Shown here piece by piece: positions 33,741-43,108 of a stretch of DNA of 64,000 nt. The translations under genes were made by a program, and so were the position numbers. The DNA comes from Cytophagales bacterium (GTDB lineage: Bacteria > Bacteroidota > Bacteroidia > Cytophagales > Cyclobacteriaceae): positions 1,041,021 to 1,105,020 of the forward strand of contig JAWPMT010000002.1 of NCBI GenBank assembly GCA_033344775.1. Reading direction: 5' to 3'. Each line of letters starts with the position of its first letter. Position 1 is the first letter of the stretch. Below the pieces are notes generated by a model. It made no database searches, had not been told where the DNA came from, and saw nothing but the letters and a program-made list of their open reading frames with translations.

Positions 33741-34181
33741 ATGATGATGAAATCACCTCTACTATTTTTGACCGTATTATTGATTTATTTTGCTTGTAAC
33801 GATTTGAAATTGAAAGCTGCAGAACAAGAAGGTATTCGTATTGAGAATCAACAATGGAGATTGGTTCGAATGACTGGTAGTTTTATCAACTCCGAAACGA
33901 CCGGAGCGGACATGGCCTGGCAAGAAGTTTATACGCTGACCGAAAGTGGTGATTTTACCAAAGAAAGACAGGAAGATGGAGCCACAATTACTGCTATAGG
34001 GAGTTATCAGATTGTCGATCTATCAGATGGGCCCTATTTCGAATTCACCTACAGCGAAAGCTCGGAGATCATCGGCAATTGTACAGGAGACCTGAAGGAA
34101 TTGCTTTCTTTTCGAAACAATGCTTTATTCGGAACCTGGCTGGCTTGTGATGGCCCCGGATTGGAATATCAGAGGGATTGA
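33741..34181 (+). CDS. Small lipoprotein of unknown function
   Basis: A 146-residue putative lipoprotein: MMMKSPLLFLTVLLIYFAC with cysteine 19 as the lipid site. The rest is beta-rich (IRIENQQWRLVRMTGSFINS, WQEVYTLTESGDFTKERQED, GSYQIVDLSDGPYFEFTYSE) with a late pair of cysteines (GNCTGDLKELL, WLACDGPGL), resembling a small lipocalin- or META-like fold. No specific family is recognised. Convergent with the M16 peptidase gene, separated by a two-way terminator. Confidence 0.65.
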   Translation: MMMKSPLLFLTVLLIYFACNDLKLKAAEQEGIRIENQQWRLVRMTGSFINSETTGADMAWQEVYTLTESGDFTKERQEDGATITAIGSYQIVDLSDGPYFEFTYSESSEIIGNCTGDLKELLSFRNNALFGTWLACDGPGLEYQRD

Positions 34182-34232
34182 GCTTCAGAAGCGATTACGA
34201 AATAGCCCATTTGTTACGAAGCCCTGAAATTG

Positions 34233-34262
34233 AAAAGGCCATCCTATTGAGAATGGCCTTTT
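34233..34262. terminator. Bidirectional terminator between convergent genes
   Basis: Perfect 10-bp stem AAAAGGCCAT (34233-34242) with ATGGCCTTTT (34253-34262), 10-nt loop. The A-run and T-run allow use on both strands, as fits the two convergent genes that flank it. Confidence 0.85.
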
Positions 34263-34286
34263 ACTAATCAATTTTGGGTAAGATCT

Positions 34287-37250
34287 TTATTTGCCCGGTT
34301 CGATGGGCTCATTATCAGTATAACCGAATAATTCGTCTAACGATAACTCAGTTACCTCTCCATAAGTTTTCAAAGCATTAAAATCAATTTTATCCCGGGC
34401 ACCTACCAGGACGGTCACATACTTTTGGTCTTTGATGTAATTTTCATGGAAGGATTTAAGGTTCTCGAATTCTATGCTTGAGACCTGTTCGTAAATATCT
34501 TTCCTTACGTCATAGTCCAGTCCCTTGTCCTGAGCACTGATGTAATTCCACAAGACACCCGAGCCTGTGATTCGCTCACTTTCGATTTTATTGAGAATCG
34601 CATTTTTGGCAATGTTGAAGGCTTCTTCCGATTCTGGCATGTCATTTAATAGGCCCATCATGGCATTCATGGCTTCGGCCTGTTTGTCGGCTTGTGTGCC
34701 TACATAGGCAAACAGATAGTTTGCTTTGTCCTTTTTCGAGGGTTGAGAATAGGTGGAGAATACCGAGTAAGCAAGGCCTTGCGCCTCCCGGATTTCCTGG
34801 AAGACAATGCTATTCATACCACCGCCAAAGTATTCGTTGAACAGACGGACAGCAGGTTCATTTTGAGCATCGTAGTTTTCACCTTTGGCCAGGAAGATGA
34901 TCTCCGTTTGTACCATGTCATAATCTGTCCAGAATACCTGAGATTCATCAATGGCCAACTCCTCATATCTTTTCAAGGACGGAACCGGATCAAATTCTGC
35001 TGGTACTGGGTGGTTCGTAGCAAGAAACTCACTGACGGCATCAGCTTCACGGGGACCATAGTACAAGATTCGGTGGGGAAGTTTAGTGATCCCTTTGATG
35101 ATATCGGTTAACTCTTCTGCCTGAACTTCCTGCAGTTCGGCATTGGCCATCACATCGTTGAATGGATTGACCTCTCCGTATTTACCGTAATTGTATAGTC
35201 CGTCCCAAAGAATATTGCCTTTGTTTTTCTTGGCATCGGAACGTGATTTAAAGGTTCGATCGACCATGTTATCCAGCGCTTCCTGATCAGGTTGAGGGTT
35301 TGCCAGGAGTGATTCGAATAAGGCAGTAGCTTTTTCCATGTTTTCATCCAATCCGGATAAAGTGACATATGTCCGTTCTGTCGAGGCAAAAACACTGAAG
35401 CTGCAACCGATTTTGTACAATTCCTTTTTGAATTCTTCTGCGTTGTAAGCATCGGTGCCCAAAAATTCCAGATATTGCACGGCCATCGCCATCTTTGGAT
35501 CTGCATTTTTACCCAGGTCCAACAAGTAGGTCAATCGAAAGAGCTCATTTTCCTTGTTTTTCTTGGACAAGACGTCCACGTTATTGACAGAAAATTGATC
35601 AATGTCTTCGGAAAAATTGACGAAAGCAGGAGTGAGCTTATTCACTTCCGTATCGGCCATCGCCTGATGGAAATCAGATTTATTTTCTCTGTTCAGAGGT
35701 ACTTTATTGATCTCGGGTTTTTCCACCTTTTGCTTATTTGTATCTTCTCCATTACGCTTGTAGACGACCACATAGTTGTCGTTGTAATTTTCATTGGCAA
35801 AAGCCACCAACTCCTCTTTGGTGATTTTTTCCATCTTGTCGATTTCCTGGATGTAATCCGACCAATCCATATTATTCGTGAAGGCCTTCACCATGTTGTT
35901 GGCACGTGACCAATTACTTTCAAGCCCCTGCATTCTGGATTTCTTAAGATCCGTGATCACCGCATCTAATAGCCAGTCATCAAAATCACCATTTTTCACC
36001 AATGCTATCTGTTCAAGAATCAAATCCCTGACTTCTTCAAGCGACTGGTTGTTTTTGGCATTTCCATAGACCGTATGAAGCGAATAGTCATTCATGTCAT
36101 CGACATAAGAACCTGCATTGAGCACGGCCTGCTTTTGTTTCAGGTTCAAATCAATTAGTCCTGCCTCAGCGTTGTTGAGAATCATATCAATCAATTTCAC
36201 TTTAACCAATTCTTCAGAGCTGGTGCCACCAAATCGGAAAGCCAGATTCAGAAACTCTGCATCCGGGCCATAAACTTCTTTTACTACCGGCTCAGTTATT
36301 GGAGCTTCTTCTGGTTTTTCCCATTTAGGTAGATTTTTATTAGACTCCCAGCTGCCGAAATGCTGATCGATCAGTTGGATGGTTTCATTAAAATCAATGT
36401 CTCCGCTCATGCAAATGGCTACATTGTTGGGCCGGTAATACTTGTTGAAGTAATTCTTGATCTCCGTGATTGATGGGTTTTTGAGGTGATCGATGGTGCC
36501 GATTACCGTTTGCGTTCCATATTGGTGCTTTTCAAAGGCACCTTGATACATCGTTTCATAAACTTTCCAAAAATCATTGTCCAGAGACCGGTTCTTTTCT
36601 TCATAGACCGCTTCCAATTCGGTATGAAAGAGACGATTAACAATCTTGCTGAAGCGGGAACCTTCAATCTTAAGGAACCTACCGACTTCATTAGCTGGGA
36701 TGTCTACAGTGTACACTGTTCGATCTACGGTAGTGTAGGCATTCAGGCCTTTTGCACCGATCATCGACATCATTTTATCGTATTCATTCGGAATTGCCAA
36801 CTTGGCAGCTTCATTGGAATATTGATCTATTTTGGCATAATAAGCTTTTCGATCAGAAGCATCTTCCAGTGTGCCGTAGTGATTGAACATTTGTTCAATG
36901 CTATCCAGCATGGCCACTTCTTCTTCGTAATTTAAGGTGCCGAACTCATCATTGCCCTTGAACATCATGTGTTCCAGGTAGTGAGCCAGACCAGTATTAT
37001 CGGCAGGGTCATTTTTTCCGCCAGCCTTTACCGGAATAAAGACATGGACACGAGGAGCGTTCTCATAATCACTCAGGTATACTTTTAGTCCGTTTTCCAG
37101 CGTGTATATCCGGGTATTCATCGGATCACCCACCACATACTCGTAAGTATAGCCGTTTTCCGTAGCAGTCTTGGTCTCGTACGGCTGTTCTGAAGGGCCA
37201 CATGCATATATAATGAGCCCCATTAGCATAACAAAAATTTCTTTCTTCAT
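34287..37250 (-). CDS. M16 family zinc metallopeptidase, lipoprotein
   Basis: A 987-residue pitrilysin-type peptidase anchored as a lipoprotein (IIYACGPS, cysteine 17). The N-terminal M16 domain carries the inverted zinc motif H90-Y-L-E93-H94 (GLAHYLEHMMFKGNDEFGT) and the downstream glutamate region (HTELEAVYEEKNRSLDN). A second M16-like domain without the motif (about 520-960; VFWTDYDMVQTEIIF, LFNEYFGGGMNSIVFQE, REAQGLAYSV) closes the chamber. Both halves in one chain is the usual arrangement in Bacteroidota. It should degrade peptides at the periplasmic face of a membrane. Monocistronic. Confidence 0.93.
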   Translation of the reverse strand: MKKEIFVMLMGLIIYACGPSEQPYETKTATENGYTYEYVVGDPMNTRIYTLENGLKVYLSDYENAPRVHVFIPVKAGGKNDPADNTGLAHYLEHMMFKGNDEFGTLNYEEEVAMLDSIEQMFNHYGTLEDASDRKAYYAKIDQYSNEAAKLAIPNEYDKMMSMIGAKGLNAYTTVDRTVYTVDIPANEVGRFLKIEGSRFSKIVNRLFHTELEAVYEEKNRSLDNDFWKVYETMYQGAFEKHQYGTQTVIGTIDHLKNPSITEIKNYFNKYYRPNNVAICMSGDIDFNETIQLIDQHFGSWESNKNLPKWEKPEEAPITEPVVKEVYGPDAEFLNLAFRFGGTSSEELVKVKLIDMILNNAEAGLIDLNLKQKQAVLNAGSYVDDMNDYSLHTVYGNAKNNQSLEEVRDLILEQIALVKNGDFDDWLLDAVITDLKKSRMQGLESNWSRANNMVKAFTNNMDWSDYIQEIDKMEKITKEELVAFANENYNDNYVVVYKRNGEDTNKQKVEKPEINKVPLNRENKSDFHQAMADTEVNKLTPAFVNFSEDIDQFSVNNVDVLSKKNKENELFRLTYLLDLGKNADPKMAMAVQYLEFLGTDAYNAEEFKKELYKIGCSFSVFASTERTYVTLSGLDENMEKATALFESLLANPQPDQEALDNMVDRTFKSRSDAKKNKGNILWDGLYNYGKYGEVNPFNDVMANAELQEVQAEELTDIIKGITKLPHRILYYGPREADAVSEFLATNHPVPAEFDPVPSLKRYEELAIDESQVFWTDYDMVQTEIIFLAKGENYDAQNEPAVRLFNEYFGGGMNSIVFQEIREAQGLAYSVFSTYSQPSKKDKANYLFAYVGTQADKQAEAMNAMMGLLNDMPESEEAFNIAKNAILNKIESERITGSGVLWNYISAQDKGLDYDVRKDIYEQVSSIEFENLKSFHENYIKDQKYVTVLVGARDKIDFNALKTYGEVTELSLDELFGYTDNEPIEPGK

Positions 37251-37389
37251 ATTAAGTTAGTCATCGGTTCACAAGATAACGCGGATTCAGATTTTATCTT
37301 GTCTTTGACATGATGGAAGGCGCGAGAAGAGGATAATAGATAGGACGGGATTCCATCGGCATGCTTAGATTTGAAGCGATTTAGAAACT

Positions 37390-38967
37390 ATGAACAGAAG
37401 ATCCTTCATTGAATTTTTAGGTAAGGGAATGGTGGCCGCACCGGTTTTGACCAGTTTGTTGTCCTCATGTACATCAGGTGGAGAATACTTAACAGAAGCT
37501 ATCACCGGAATTTCGTCGAGTGCCAGGGATGAGGTTGTATTGGCTGATGGTTTACAATATGACCTGTTGGTAAAATGGGGTGACCCCATCACCGCAAGTA
37601 TGAACTTTGGGTACAACAACGACTACATTGCTTTTCTCAAAGATTCGAAACGTTCTGGCTTATTGTGGGTAAATCATGAGTCTGTGAATCCAGTACTGGA
37701 TCCGGAGTATGATACTGATAAGGCCCGATTAAGAAAAAAGATAAAACAAGAAATGGAAGATGTGGGCGGTTCCATCTTTCGTATTAAAAAAAGTGGAGGC
37801 TCCTGGAATATCATTCAGGACGATGAAGCTAATTTCAAACTGACAGGTAGTAGTGAAATCCCTTTTGAGTGGCATGATCGGGTAGCAGGGGCTGAAAAAG
37901 CAATGGGAACACTGGCTAATTGTTCAGGAGGAGTGACCCCCTGGGGTACGATTTTAACTTGTGAAGAGAACTACGATACCTTCTACGGCGATTATAATGA
38001 CCTTCTGGGAACTTACGAGGCAAGCCCTTTGCAATGGGAGTTGTTTTTTCCCAGAAACAAAACCGAACACTATGGTTGGGTCGTAGAATATGATCCTTCC
38101 TCGAAAACAGCGAAGAAACACATTGGTTTGGGGCGTTTTGCTCATGAATGTGCAACGGTAAAAGAATTACCGGATGGTCGGGTAGTGATCTATTCTGGTG
38201 ATGACATGAATGGCGGATGCTTGTATAAATATGTCTCAGATGAGGCGGGTAAGATCTATCCCGGAAAGCTGTATGTGGGTGATTTTAGTGCAGGTCAGTG
38301 GCAAGCCATTAATTACGAACGACCTGAATTAAAGACCCGCTTTGAAAGTGAGACACAGATGCTGATCAAGACCAGGCTTGCGGCTAAGTATGTTGACGGA
38401 ACGCCTCTGGATAGACCCGAAGACATAGAGATCGATCCGATTGATGGAAGTGTGATCATCGCCCTGACCAACAACAAACCCGAGGAGAACTATTTTGGTT
38501 CATTGATGCGATTGAAGGAAACCGACGGCTATGATGGATTGACGTTTAGTTATGAAACTTACCTGACAGGCGGCGAAGAAACTGGTTTTGCCTGTCCGGA
38601 TAACCTGGCATTCGATCCGGCGGGTAATTTGTGGTTTACGTCAGATATTTCAGGTAGTGAATTGAATCTGCCACCTTACGACAGTTTTGGGAACAATGGG
38701 TTGTTTGTGGTACCTCGGAGTGGTGTCAATGCCGGGCAAGTGATCCAGATGGCCAGTGCACCGAATGATGCGGAGTTTACCGGACCGTGTTTTGGTCCCG
38801 ATGGAGAATTGTTTTTAAGTGTACAACATCCCGGGGAGACCAGTAAAGGCATTCAGTACCTGACATCAAATTGGCCGGGAGGTACGGGAACCATTCCGAA
38901 GCCGGGTGTTATTGTCATTAGCGGAGATCGTCTGGAGGACTTTCAGGTAGCTCCTGATCAGGTCTAA
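37390..38967 (+). CDS. PhoX-like alkaline phosphatase (DUF839)
   Basis: A 525-residue protein of the PhoX/DUF839 family, calcium- and iron-dependent phosphatases with a beta-propeller. A twin-arginine signal is seen at the start (MNRRSFIEFLGKGMVAAP) followed by a possible lipobox (LLSSC), so it is folded before export and may be lipid-anchored. Family patterns include GLLWVNHESVNP, NCSGGVTPWGTILTCEENYD, GRFAHECATV, YSGDDMNGGCLYKYV, RPEDIEIDPIDGSVIIALTN and PDNLAFDPAGNLWFTSD. Role: probably release of phosphate from organic phosphates. A strong terminator follows. Confidence 0.9.
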   Translation: MNRRSFIEFLGKGMVAAPVLTSLLSSCTSGGEYLTEAITGISSSARDEVVLADGLQYDLLVKWGDPITASMNFGYNNDYIAFLKDSKRSGLLWVNHESVNPVLDPEYDTDKARLRKKIKQEMEDVGGSIFRIKKSGGSWNIIQDDEANFKLTGSSEIPFEWHDRVAGAEKAMGTLANCSGGVTPWGTILTCEENYDTFYGDYNDLLGTYEASPLQWELFFPRNKTEHYGWVVEYDPSSKTAKKHIGLGRFAHECATVKELPDGRVVIYSGDDMNGGCLYKYVSDEAGKIYPGKLYVGDFSAGQWQAINYERPELKTRFESETQMLIKTRLAAKYVDGTPLDRPEDIEIDPIDGSVIIALTNNKPEENYFGSLMRLKETDGYDGLTFSYETYLTGGEETGFACPDNLAFDPAGNLWFTSDISGSELNLPPYDSFGNNGLFVVPRSGVNAGQVIQMASAPNDAEFTGPCFGPDGELFLSVQHPGETSKGIQYLTSNWPGGTGTIPKPGVIVISGDRLEDFQVAPDQV

Positions 38968-39104
38968 CATCTTTAGAAGAGATAATGACCGCTGGTCCGG
39001 TGTATACTCTTTGTCACCCTCATTGCTATTGCGAATATTCTTTAGTAGCTTATGTTTGCAGTCTACACGTATCACGTGTTGGTTGATTATTTGTCTAAGC
39101 TAGT

Positions 39105-39140
39105 AAAACCCCGTCTCTTAAAGAGGCGGGGTTTTATTTT
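39105..39140 (+). terminator. Rho-independent terminator, probably of the PhoX gene
   Basis: Stem AAAACCCCGTCTC (39105-39117) with GAGGCGGGGTTTT (39123-39135), one mismatch, 5-nt loop, then TTTATTTT-type tail. Strong hairpin about 140 nt after the stop codon. Confidence 0.88.
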
Positions 39141-39234
39141 GTACAATCCTCAGAAAATCGACTTCCAATTTTTTCCAGATCCCTCCGAACCATTAATATT
39201 GGCGAGCTGTTTTCTATCAAATCAATAACCGCAC

Positions 39235-39765
39235 ATGCAAGCAGTAGCTACATTTGGCAATGGATGCTTCTGGTGTACAGAAGCCGTTTTTCAAAAACTT
39301 AAAGGAGTGTCGAAGGTGAAGTCCGGGTATTCCGGAGGGAAAATCGACAACCCCACCTATAGGGAAGTATGCTCCGGAACCTCGGGGCACGCTGAAGTTT
39401 TGCAGATCACTTATGATGACGAACAAATTACTTTTGATGAGTTATTAGAAGTTTTTTGGAATACGCACGATCCTACCACGCTTAATCGACAGGGAAATGA
39501 TGTGGGTACGCAATACCGATCCGTGGTTTTTTATCACGATGATGAACAGCGTAAGCAAACAGAGGCTTACAAGGTACAACTGGATCAATCAGGCACCTGG
39601 AAAGATCCTATTGTGACGGAGATCGCGCCATTCGAACGATTCTACGAGGCAGAAAACTATCACGATGATTATTTCAATCAAAATGGATCGCAGCCGTATT
39701 GTCAGTTTGTGGTGCGTCCGAAAGTAGACAAATTCGTCAAGCAATTCGCTGATAAGTTGAAGTAA
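39235..39765 (+). CDS. msrA: Peptide-methionine (S)-S-oxide reductase MsrA
   Basis: Cytosolic repair enzyme of 176 residues that reduces methionine-S-sulfoxide in proteins. The active-site motif GCFWCTE lies at residues 10-16 with catalytic Cys 11; GYSGGKIDNPTYREVCSGTS and HAEVLQITYDDEQI follow, and the substrate-pocket elements WNTHDPTTLNRQGNDVGTQY and FYEAENYHDDYF are complete. Length is normal for a single-domain MsrA. It is convergent with the next gene, with 3 nt between stops. Confidence 0.97.
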   Translation: MQAVATFGNGCFWCTEAVFQKLKGVSKVKSGYSGGKIDNPTYREVCSGTSGHAEVLQITYDDEQITFDELLEVFWNTHDPTTLNRQGNDVGTQYRSVVFYHDDEQRKQTEAYKVQLDQSGTWKDPIVTEIAPFERFYEAENYHDDYFNQNGSQPYCQFVVRPKVDKFVKQFADKLK

Positions 39766-39768
39766 TAC

Positions 39769-40200
39769 TTAGATATCAAGGAGATCCGTAAGTCCTGAGA
39801 GGATACTTCCGACGCCATCAGAGACGGAGCCAAGTACTTCGGTAAAAGAAATCCAGGAGGCGTCCATGTCGATATCGGGCATACTGATCAAATCATCCCA
39901 TATACTCGATTCCGAACCTCCCAGCATTTCCTGGCGCATTTCGATGTAATCACAAGAATCTCCTTTGGATAGGTGATATTCATCAAAGTCTTCGTGAGAG
40001 CTAAAAATGCTCATGGCCCAACAGACAAAATCGGGATCAAGTTCTACGGTAGTATCTTTACTTTTCTTGCGATGAATCTGGCGTACTTCTTCGGGGTTGT
40101 AAAAGTCCTTTTTGCCATAAGTAGCCACTAATTCGTGACCAATTTCATTGATGTATTGAGCTTTATTGGCAGGAGCAGGAGGACAACTTGGAATTTTCAT
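39769..40200 (-). CDS. Conserved hypothetical protein
   Basis: A 143-residue cytosolic protein from the Met at 40200 (MKIPSCPPAPANKAQYINEI); a longer in-frame start at 40278 would overlap the A-run of the pckA terminator. Recognisable blocks are HELVATYGKKDFYNPEEV, DPDFVCWAMSIFSSHEDFDE and YHLSKGDSCDYIEMRQEML, which I recall from unnamed Bacteroidota proteins. The C-terminal 50 residues are acidic and tryptophan-containing (WDDLISMPDIDMDASW). Function unknown. Confidence 0.72.
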   Translation of the reverse strand: MKIPSCPPAPANKAQYINEIGHELVATYGKKDFYNPEEVRQIHRKKSKDTTVELDPDFVCWAMSIFSSHEDFDEYHLSKGDSCDYIEMRQEMLGGSESSIWDDLISMPDIDMDASWISFTEVLGSVSDGVGSILSGLTDLLDI

Positions 40201-40283
40201 TGCTTGATTGTAATTCCCTTCCAAATACGGATTCTTTCCCACATTGTTAAGAGAGTTTGAATAGATATGTATAACCAAGTATA

Positions 40284-40319
40284 TAAAAAAAAGAAAGCCA
40301 CCCTGGTTGCAGGGAGGCC
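40284..40319 (-). terminator. Rho-independent terminator of pckA
   Basis: Read on the minus strand, stem GCCTCCCT with AGGGTGGC (plus 40311-40318 and 40297-40304, one mismatch) is followed by TTTCTTTTTTTT. It lies 27 nt after the pckA stop codon. Confidence 0.82.
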
Positions 40320-40345
40320 TTACATCCTCTTAATGAACTAGCTAA

Positions 40346-41965
40346 TTATACCAATTCCCGTTCGGAGATTTTCGGTCCTCCTTCGAGAATACTTTGGTTT
40401 GCTTCAGTTTCAAACTGTCGGAAATTCTTGATGAATTTTTCAGCCAGATCATGCGCTTTGTTGTCATAAGCCAAAGGATCACTCCAGGTGTTTTTCGGAT
40501 TGAGTACTTCTGAAGGAACGCCAGGGCAAGTGGTGGGCATGACCAGTCCGAAGATCGGATCTTCCTCGAAAACTACTGTATCCAATTCACTATTCAAGGC
40601 AGCTGTGATCATGGCCCTTGTGTACTTCAGTTTCATGCGTTTCCCGACACCAAATGGTCCGCCAGTCCAGCCCGTATTGACCAGCCAAATATTCGCACCG
40701 AAATGATCAATTCGATCACCCAGTAATTCTGCGTATTTAGTCGGATGAAGTGGCATGAAAGGAGCTCCGAAGCAAGCGGAGAACACGCTAACCGGGTCGA
40801 TAATTCCAGTTTCAGTTCCGGCTACTTTGGCCGTATACCCGGAAATGAAGTGATACATCCCCTGATTCACCGTCAACTTGCTGATAGGAGGCAATACGCC
40901 ATGGGCATCGCAAGTCAGGAAGAAGATGTTTTTAGGATGACCACCCACAGAGGGTTCTACGGCATTCGGAATATGATCAATAGGGTAAGAAACACGGGTA
41001 TTTTCGGTCACAGACCTGTTGGTGTAATCTACGTCGCAAGTTCCCGGAATAAACCGAGTATTTTCCAGGATGGCTCCGAACCGAATAGCACGATAGATTT
41101 CAGGCTCTTTCTCTTCTTCCAAATCAATTGCCTTGGCGTAACAACCGCCTTCGAAATTAAAGATACCTTCTTCGGTCCATCCGTGTTCGTCATCACCAAT
41201 CAGTAGACGGTTTGGGTCAGCAGATAGTGTAGTTTTACCTGTTCCAGACAAGCCGAAGAAGAGCGCAGTATCTCCGGTTTCTCCTTTGTTTGCACTGCAG
41301 TGCATAGATAAGATGTTCTCCGTTTCGGGAAGTAAGAAATTCAGCACACTAAAAATGCCTTTTTTGGTTTCACCTGTATAGCCCGTTCCTCCGACGATGA
41401 TCAGTCTTCGGGTAAAATTGATGATCGCGAAATTCTCCTGACGAGTGCCGTCGATTTCAGGGCTGGCTTTGAAGTCTGGAATGGCCAGTACCGTAAAGTC
41501 CGGGTGAAAGTCCACTAGTTCCTCGTTAGAAGGACGGATGAACATATTGTAGCAAAACAAGTTGTGAGATGCTTCCGTATCAATAACCCTTACCCGCATT
41601 CGATGCTCAGGGTCTGCACCAGCGTAGGCATCACGGACATACAGTTTTTTCATATTCGCCTCTGCGATCATTTTATTGAACAGGGAATCGAACTTATCTG
41701 AATCGAATGGTTTGTTGATATCACCCCACCAAACCCGATCTTCCGTGAATTCGTCTTTGACGATGAATCGATCTTTCGGGGACCTTCCGGTAAATTTTCC
41801 AGTATCTACCATCAACGCCCCATTGTTGGCCAATACTCCTTCGCCGTTTTTTACGGCCTCTGAAATCAACTCAGCAGGCTGGAGGTTCCACATGACTCCT
41901 TTGGCATTAGATAATCCTAATTCGTCGAGCCCTTCAAATATGGATTTCAGGTTTGTATTTTTCAT
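40346..41965 (-). CDS. pckA: Phosphoenolpyruvate carboxykinase (ATP)
   Basis: Gluconeogenic enzyme of 539 residues converting oxaloacetate and ATP to phosphoenolpyruvate, ADP and CO2 in the cytosol. Diagnostic motifs: TGRSPKDRFIVKD, the P-loop FGLSGTGKTTLSADP, the metal-binding IGDDEHGW, EGGCYAKAIDL, NTRFIPGTCDVDYTNRSVTENTRVSYP is present in register, and NTGWTGGPFGVGKRMKL near the C-terminus. The chain is full length and typical of ATP-type enzymes. Monocistronic, with its own terminator. Confidence 0.97.
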   Translation of the reverse strand: MKNTNLKSIFEGLDELGLSNAKGVMWNLQPAELISEAVKNGEGVLANNGALMVDTGKFTGRSPKDRFIVKDEFTEDRVWWGDINKPFDSDKFDSLFNKMIAEANMKKLYVRDAYAGADPEHRMRVRVIDTEASHNLFCYNMFIRPSNEELVDFHPDFTVLAIPDFKASPEIDGTRQENFAIINFTRRLIIVGGTGYTGETKKGIFSVLNFLLPETENILSMHCSANKGETGDTALFFGLSGTGKTTLSADPNRLLIGDDEHGWTEEGIFNFEGGCYAKAIDLEEEKEPEIYRAIRFGAILENTRFIPGTCDVDYTNRSVTENTRVSYPIDHIPNAVEPSVGGHPKNIFFLTCDAHGVLPPISKLTVNQGMYHFISGYTAKVAGTETGIIDPVSVFSACFGAPFMPLHPTKYAELLGDRIDHFGANIWLVNTGWTGGPFGVGKRMKLKYTRAMITAALNSELDTVVFEEDPIFGLVMPTTCPGVPSEVLNPKNTWSDPLAYDNKAHDLAEKFIKNFRQFETEANQSILEGGPKISERELV

Positions 41966-42163
41966 GGTTCCTGGTTTTTTGTTGAACGCCTTTATTTAAG
42001 TGGTCTGTGATTGTTGACCGAAACAAAGGTGTTTAATCAGTTTTCCGGGAAACATGAGAAATGCACGTATCTATCTATGATGTTAATCAGCGATATCGTT
42101 TGCTTAAGAAAGAATTTTAATCGTGTACCTGAAAGCAGATTAGAATCAAGGAGGGAACCAATG

Positions 42164-42670
42164 TTAGTCGGCTGATCTGACCTCATATCCTTCACTGATC
42201 CATTGCTGCCCATAGATCGATTCATAGGCTATCGTGTACTCGAATTTGTTGGAATGGGCAATTTTATAGAACAATCGCTCGGCCCATAGATCATCTGTTA
42301 CATTGATCAGTTTGATTGATTCACCGGGAGCAATCACACGATTGTCTACGGTACCATAGACATGCGGCAGCGAGCGTGTTCCGGTAGCAAGTACTAGCAA
42401 CGAATCGATTGAAGGTGCAATGGTTCCGTTTAGTTTCATTTCCGTGTCTTTGATCAGTGCAGGTCCAACGCCATTATTTCTTACTTCCAGATAAAAACTT
42501 TCATCCTGGACGTAGTGGAGTCCCCATTCAACATGTGGCCACACCGCAGCATGTTGTTCTTCCCGCATGATGGATGCCTGATAAATGTAGATGCTTGCGG
42601 TAATGATGTTGATGACCAACGCGAGGATGGCGATGATCAATGCGGAATTTACTTTTTTCTTTTTAGCCAT
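42164..42670 (-). CDS. Membrane-anchored protein of unknown function
   Basis: A 168-residue protein with a lysine-rich N-terminus (MAKKKKVNS) and one TM (ALIIAILALVINIITASIYI), so N-in with a periplasmic beta-rich domain of about 130 residues (VWPHVEWGLHYVQDESFYLE, EVRNNGVGPALIKDTEMKLN). The NNGVGPA segment occurs in many single-TM proteins of unknown role. No operon partner; its start lies 120 nt from the divergent PadR gene. Confidence 0.68.
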   Translation of the reverse strand: MAKKKKVNSALIIAILALVINIITASIYIYQASIMREEQHAAVWPHVEWGLHYVQDESFYLEVRNNGVGPALIKDTEMKLNGTIAPSIDSLLVLATGTRSLPHVYGTVDNRVIAPGESIKLINVTDDLWAERLFYKIAHSNKFEYTIAYESIYGQQWISEGYEVRSAD

Positions 42671-42750
42671 AATTGGTTTGCCCTCATTGCGAGGAAAGTT
42701 AATTCAAATTCTGAATTATAATTAGCTGAGTTGGCAATCACGTAACCTTT

Positions 42751-42768
42751 AGTACACCTCTCCGTACT
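42751..42768. promoter_or_regulatory. Dyad AGTAC-N8-GTACT, candidate PadR operator
   Basis: Perfect 5-bp inverted repeat with an 8-nt spacer, ending 22 nt before the PadR start codon. Known PadR operators have the form ATGT-N8-ACAT, so spacing and position fit an autoregulatory site; the bases differ. Confidence 0.4.
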
Positions 42769-42790
42769 TATACAAAAGTTTATTAAATCA

Positions 42791-43108
42791 ATGTATAAAA
42801 TTGGTGCACTCGAAGAACTGGTCATCTTATTGGTGGCGGCTTTGCAAGAAGATGCATATGCGGTATCGATCAGAAGAGAATATGTCCAGAGAACCAGTAA
42901 GGACATTTCCATTCCTGCGATTCATACCGTACTCAAAAGGCTGGAAGATAAAGGGCTGTTACGTTCTCAGGATTCAGCACCAACCAAGGAGCGTGGGGGA
43001 CGAAAGAAAAGGATTTATACGCTTACAAATTCCGGGTATCAACTGATTACGGAATTGCGAAATCAACGCGAGGAACTCTGGACACTTATTCCAAAAATGT
43101 CTTTCTGA
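42791..43108 (+). CDS. PadR family transcriptional regulator
   Basis: A 105-residue winged-helix regulator: IGALEELVILLVAALQEDAY, recognition region PAIHTVLKRLEDKGLL, wing RGGRKKRIYTLTNSGYQLI. The stop codon shares one base with the start of the permease (TGATG). Upstream is a dyad with 8-nt spacer rather than the direct repeats seen before the other three PadR genes. Controls its own operon by inference. Confidence 0.92.
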   Translation: MYKIGALEELVILLVAALQEDAYAVSIRREYVQRTSKDISIPAIHTVLKRLEDKGLLRSQDSAPTKERGGRKKRIYTLTNSGYQLITELRNQREELWTLIPKMSF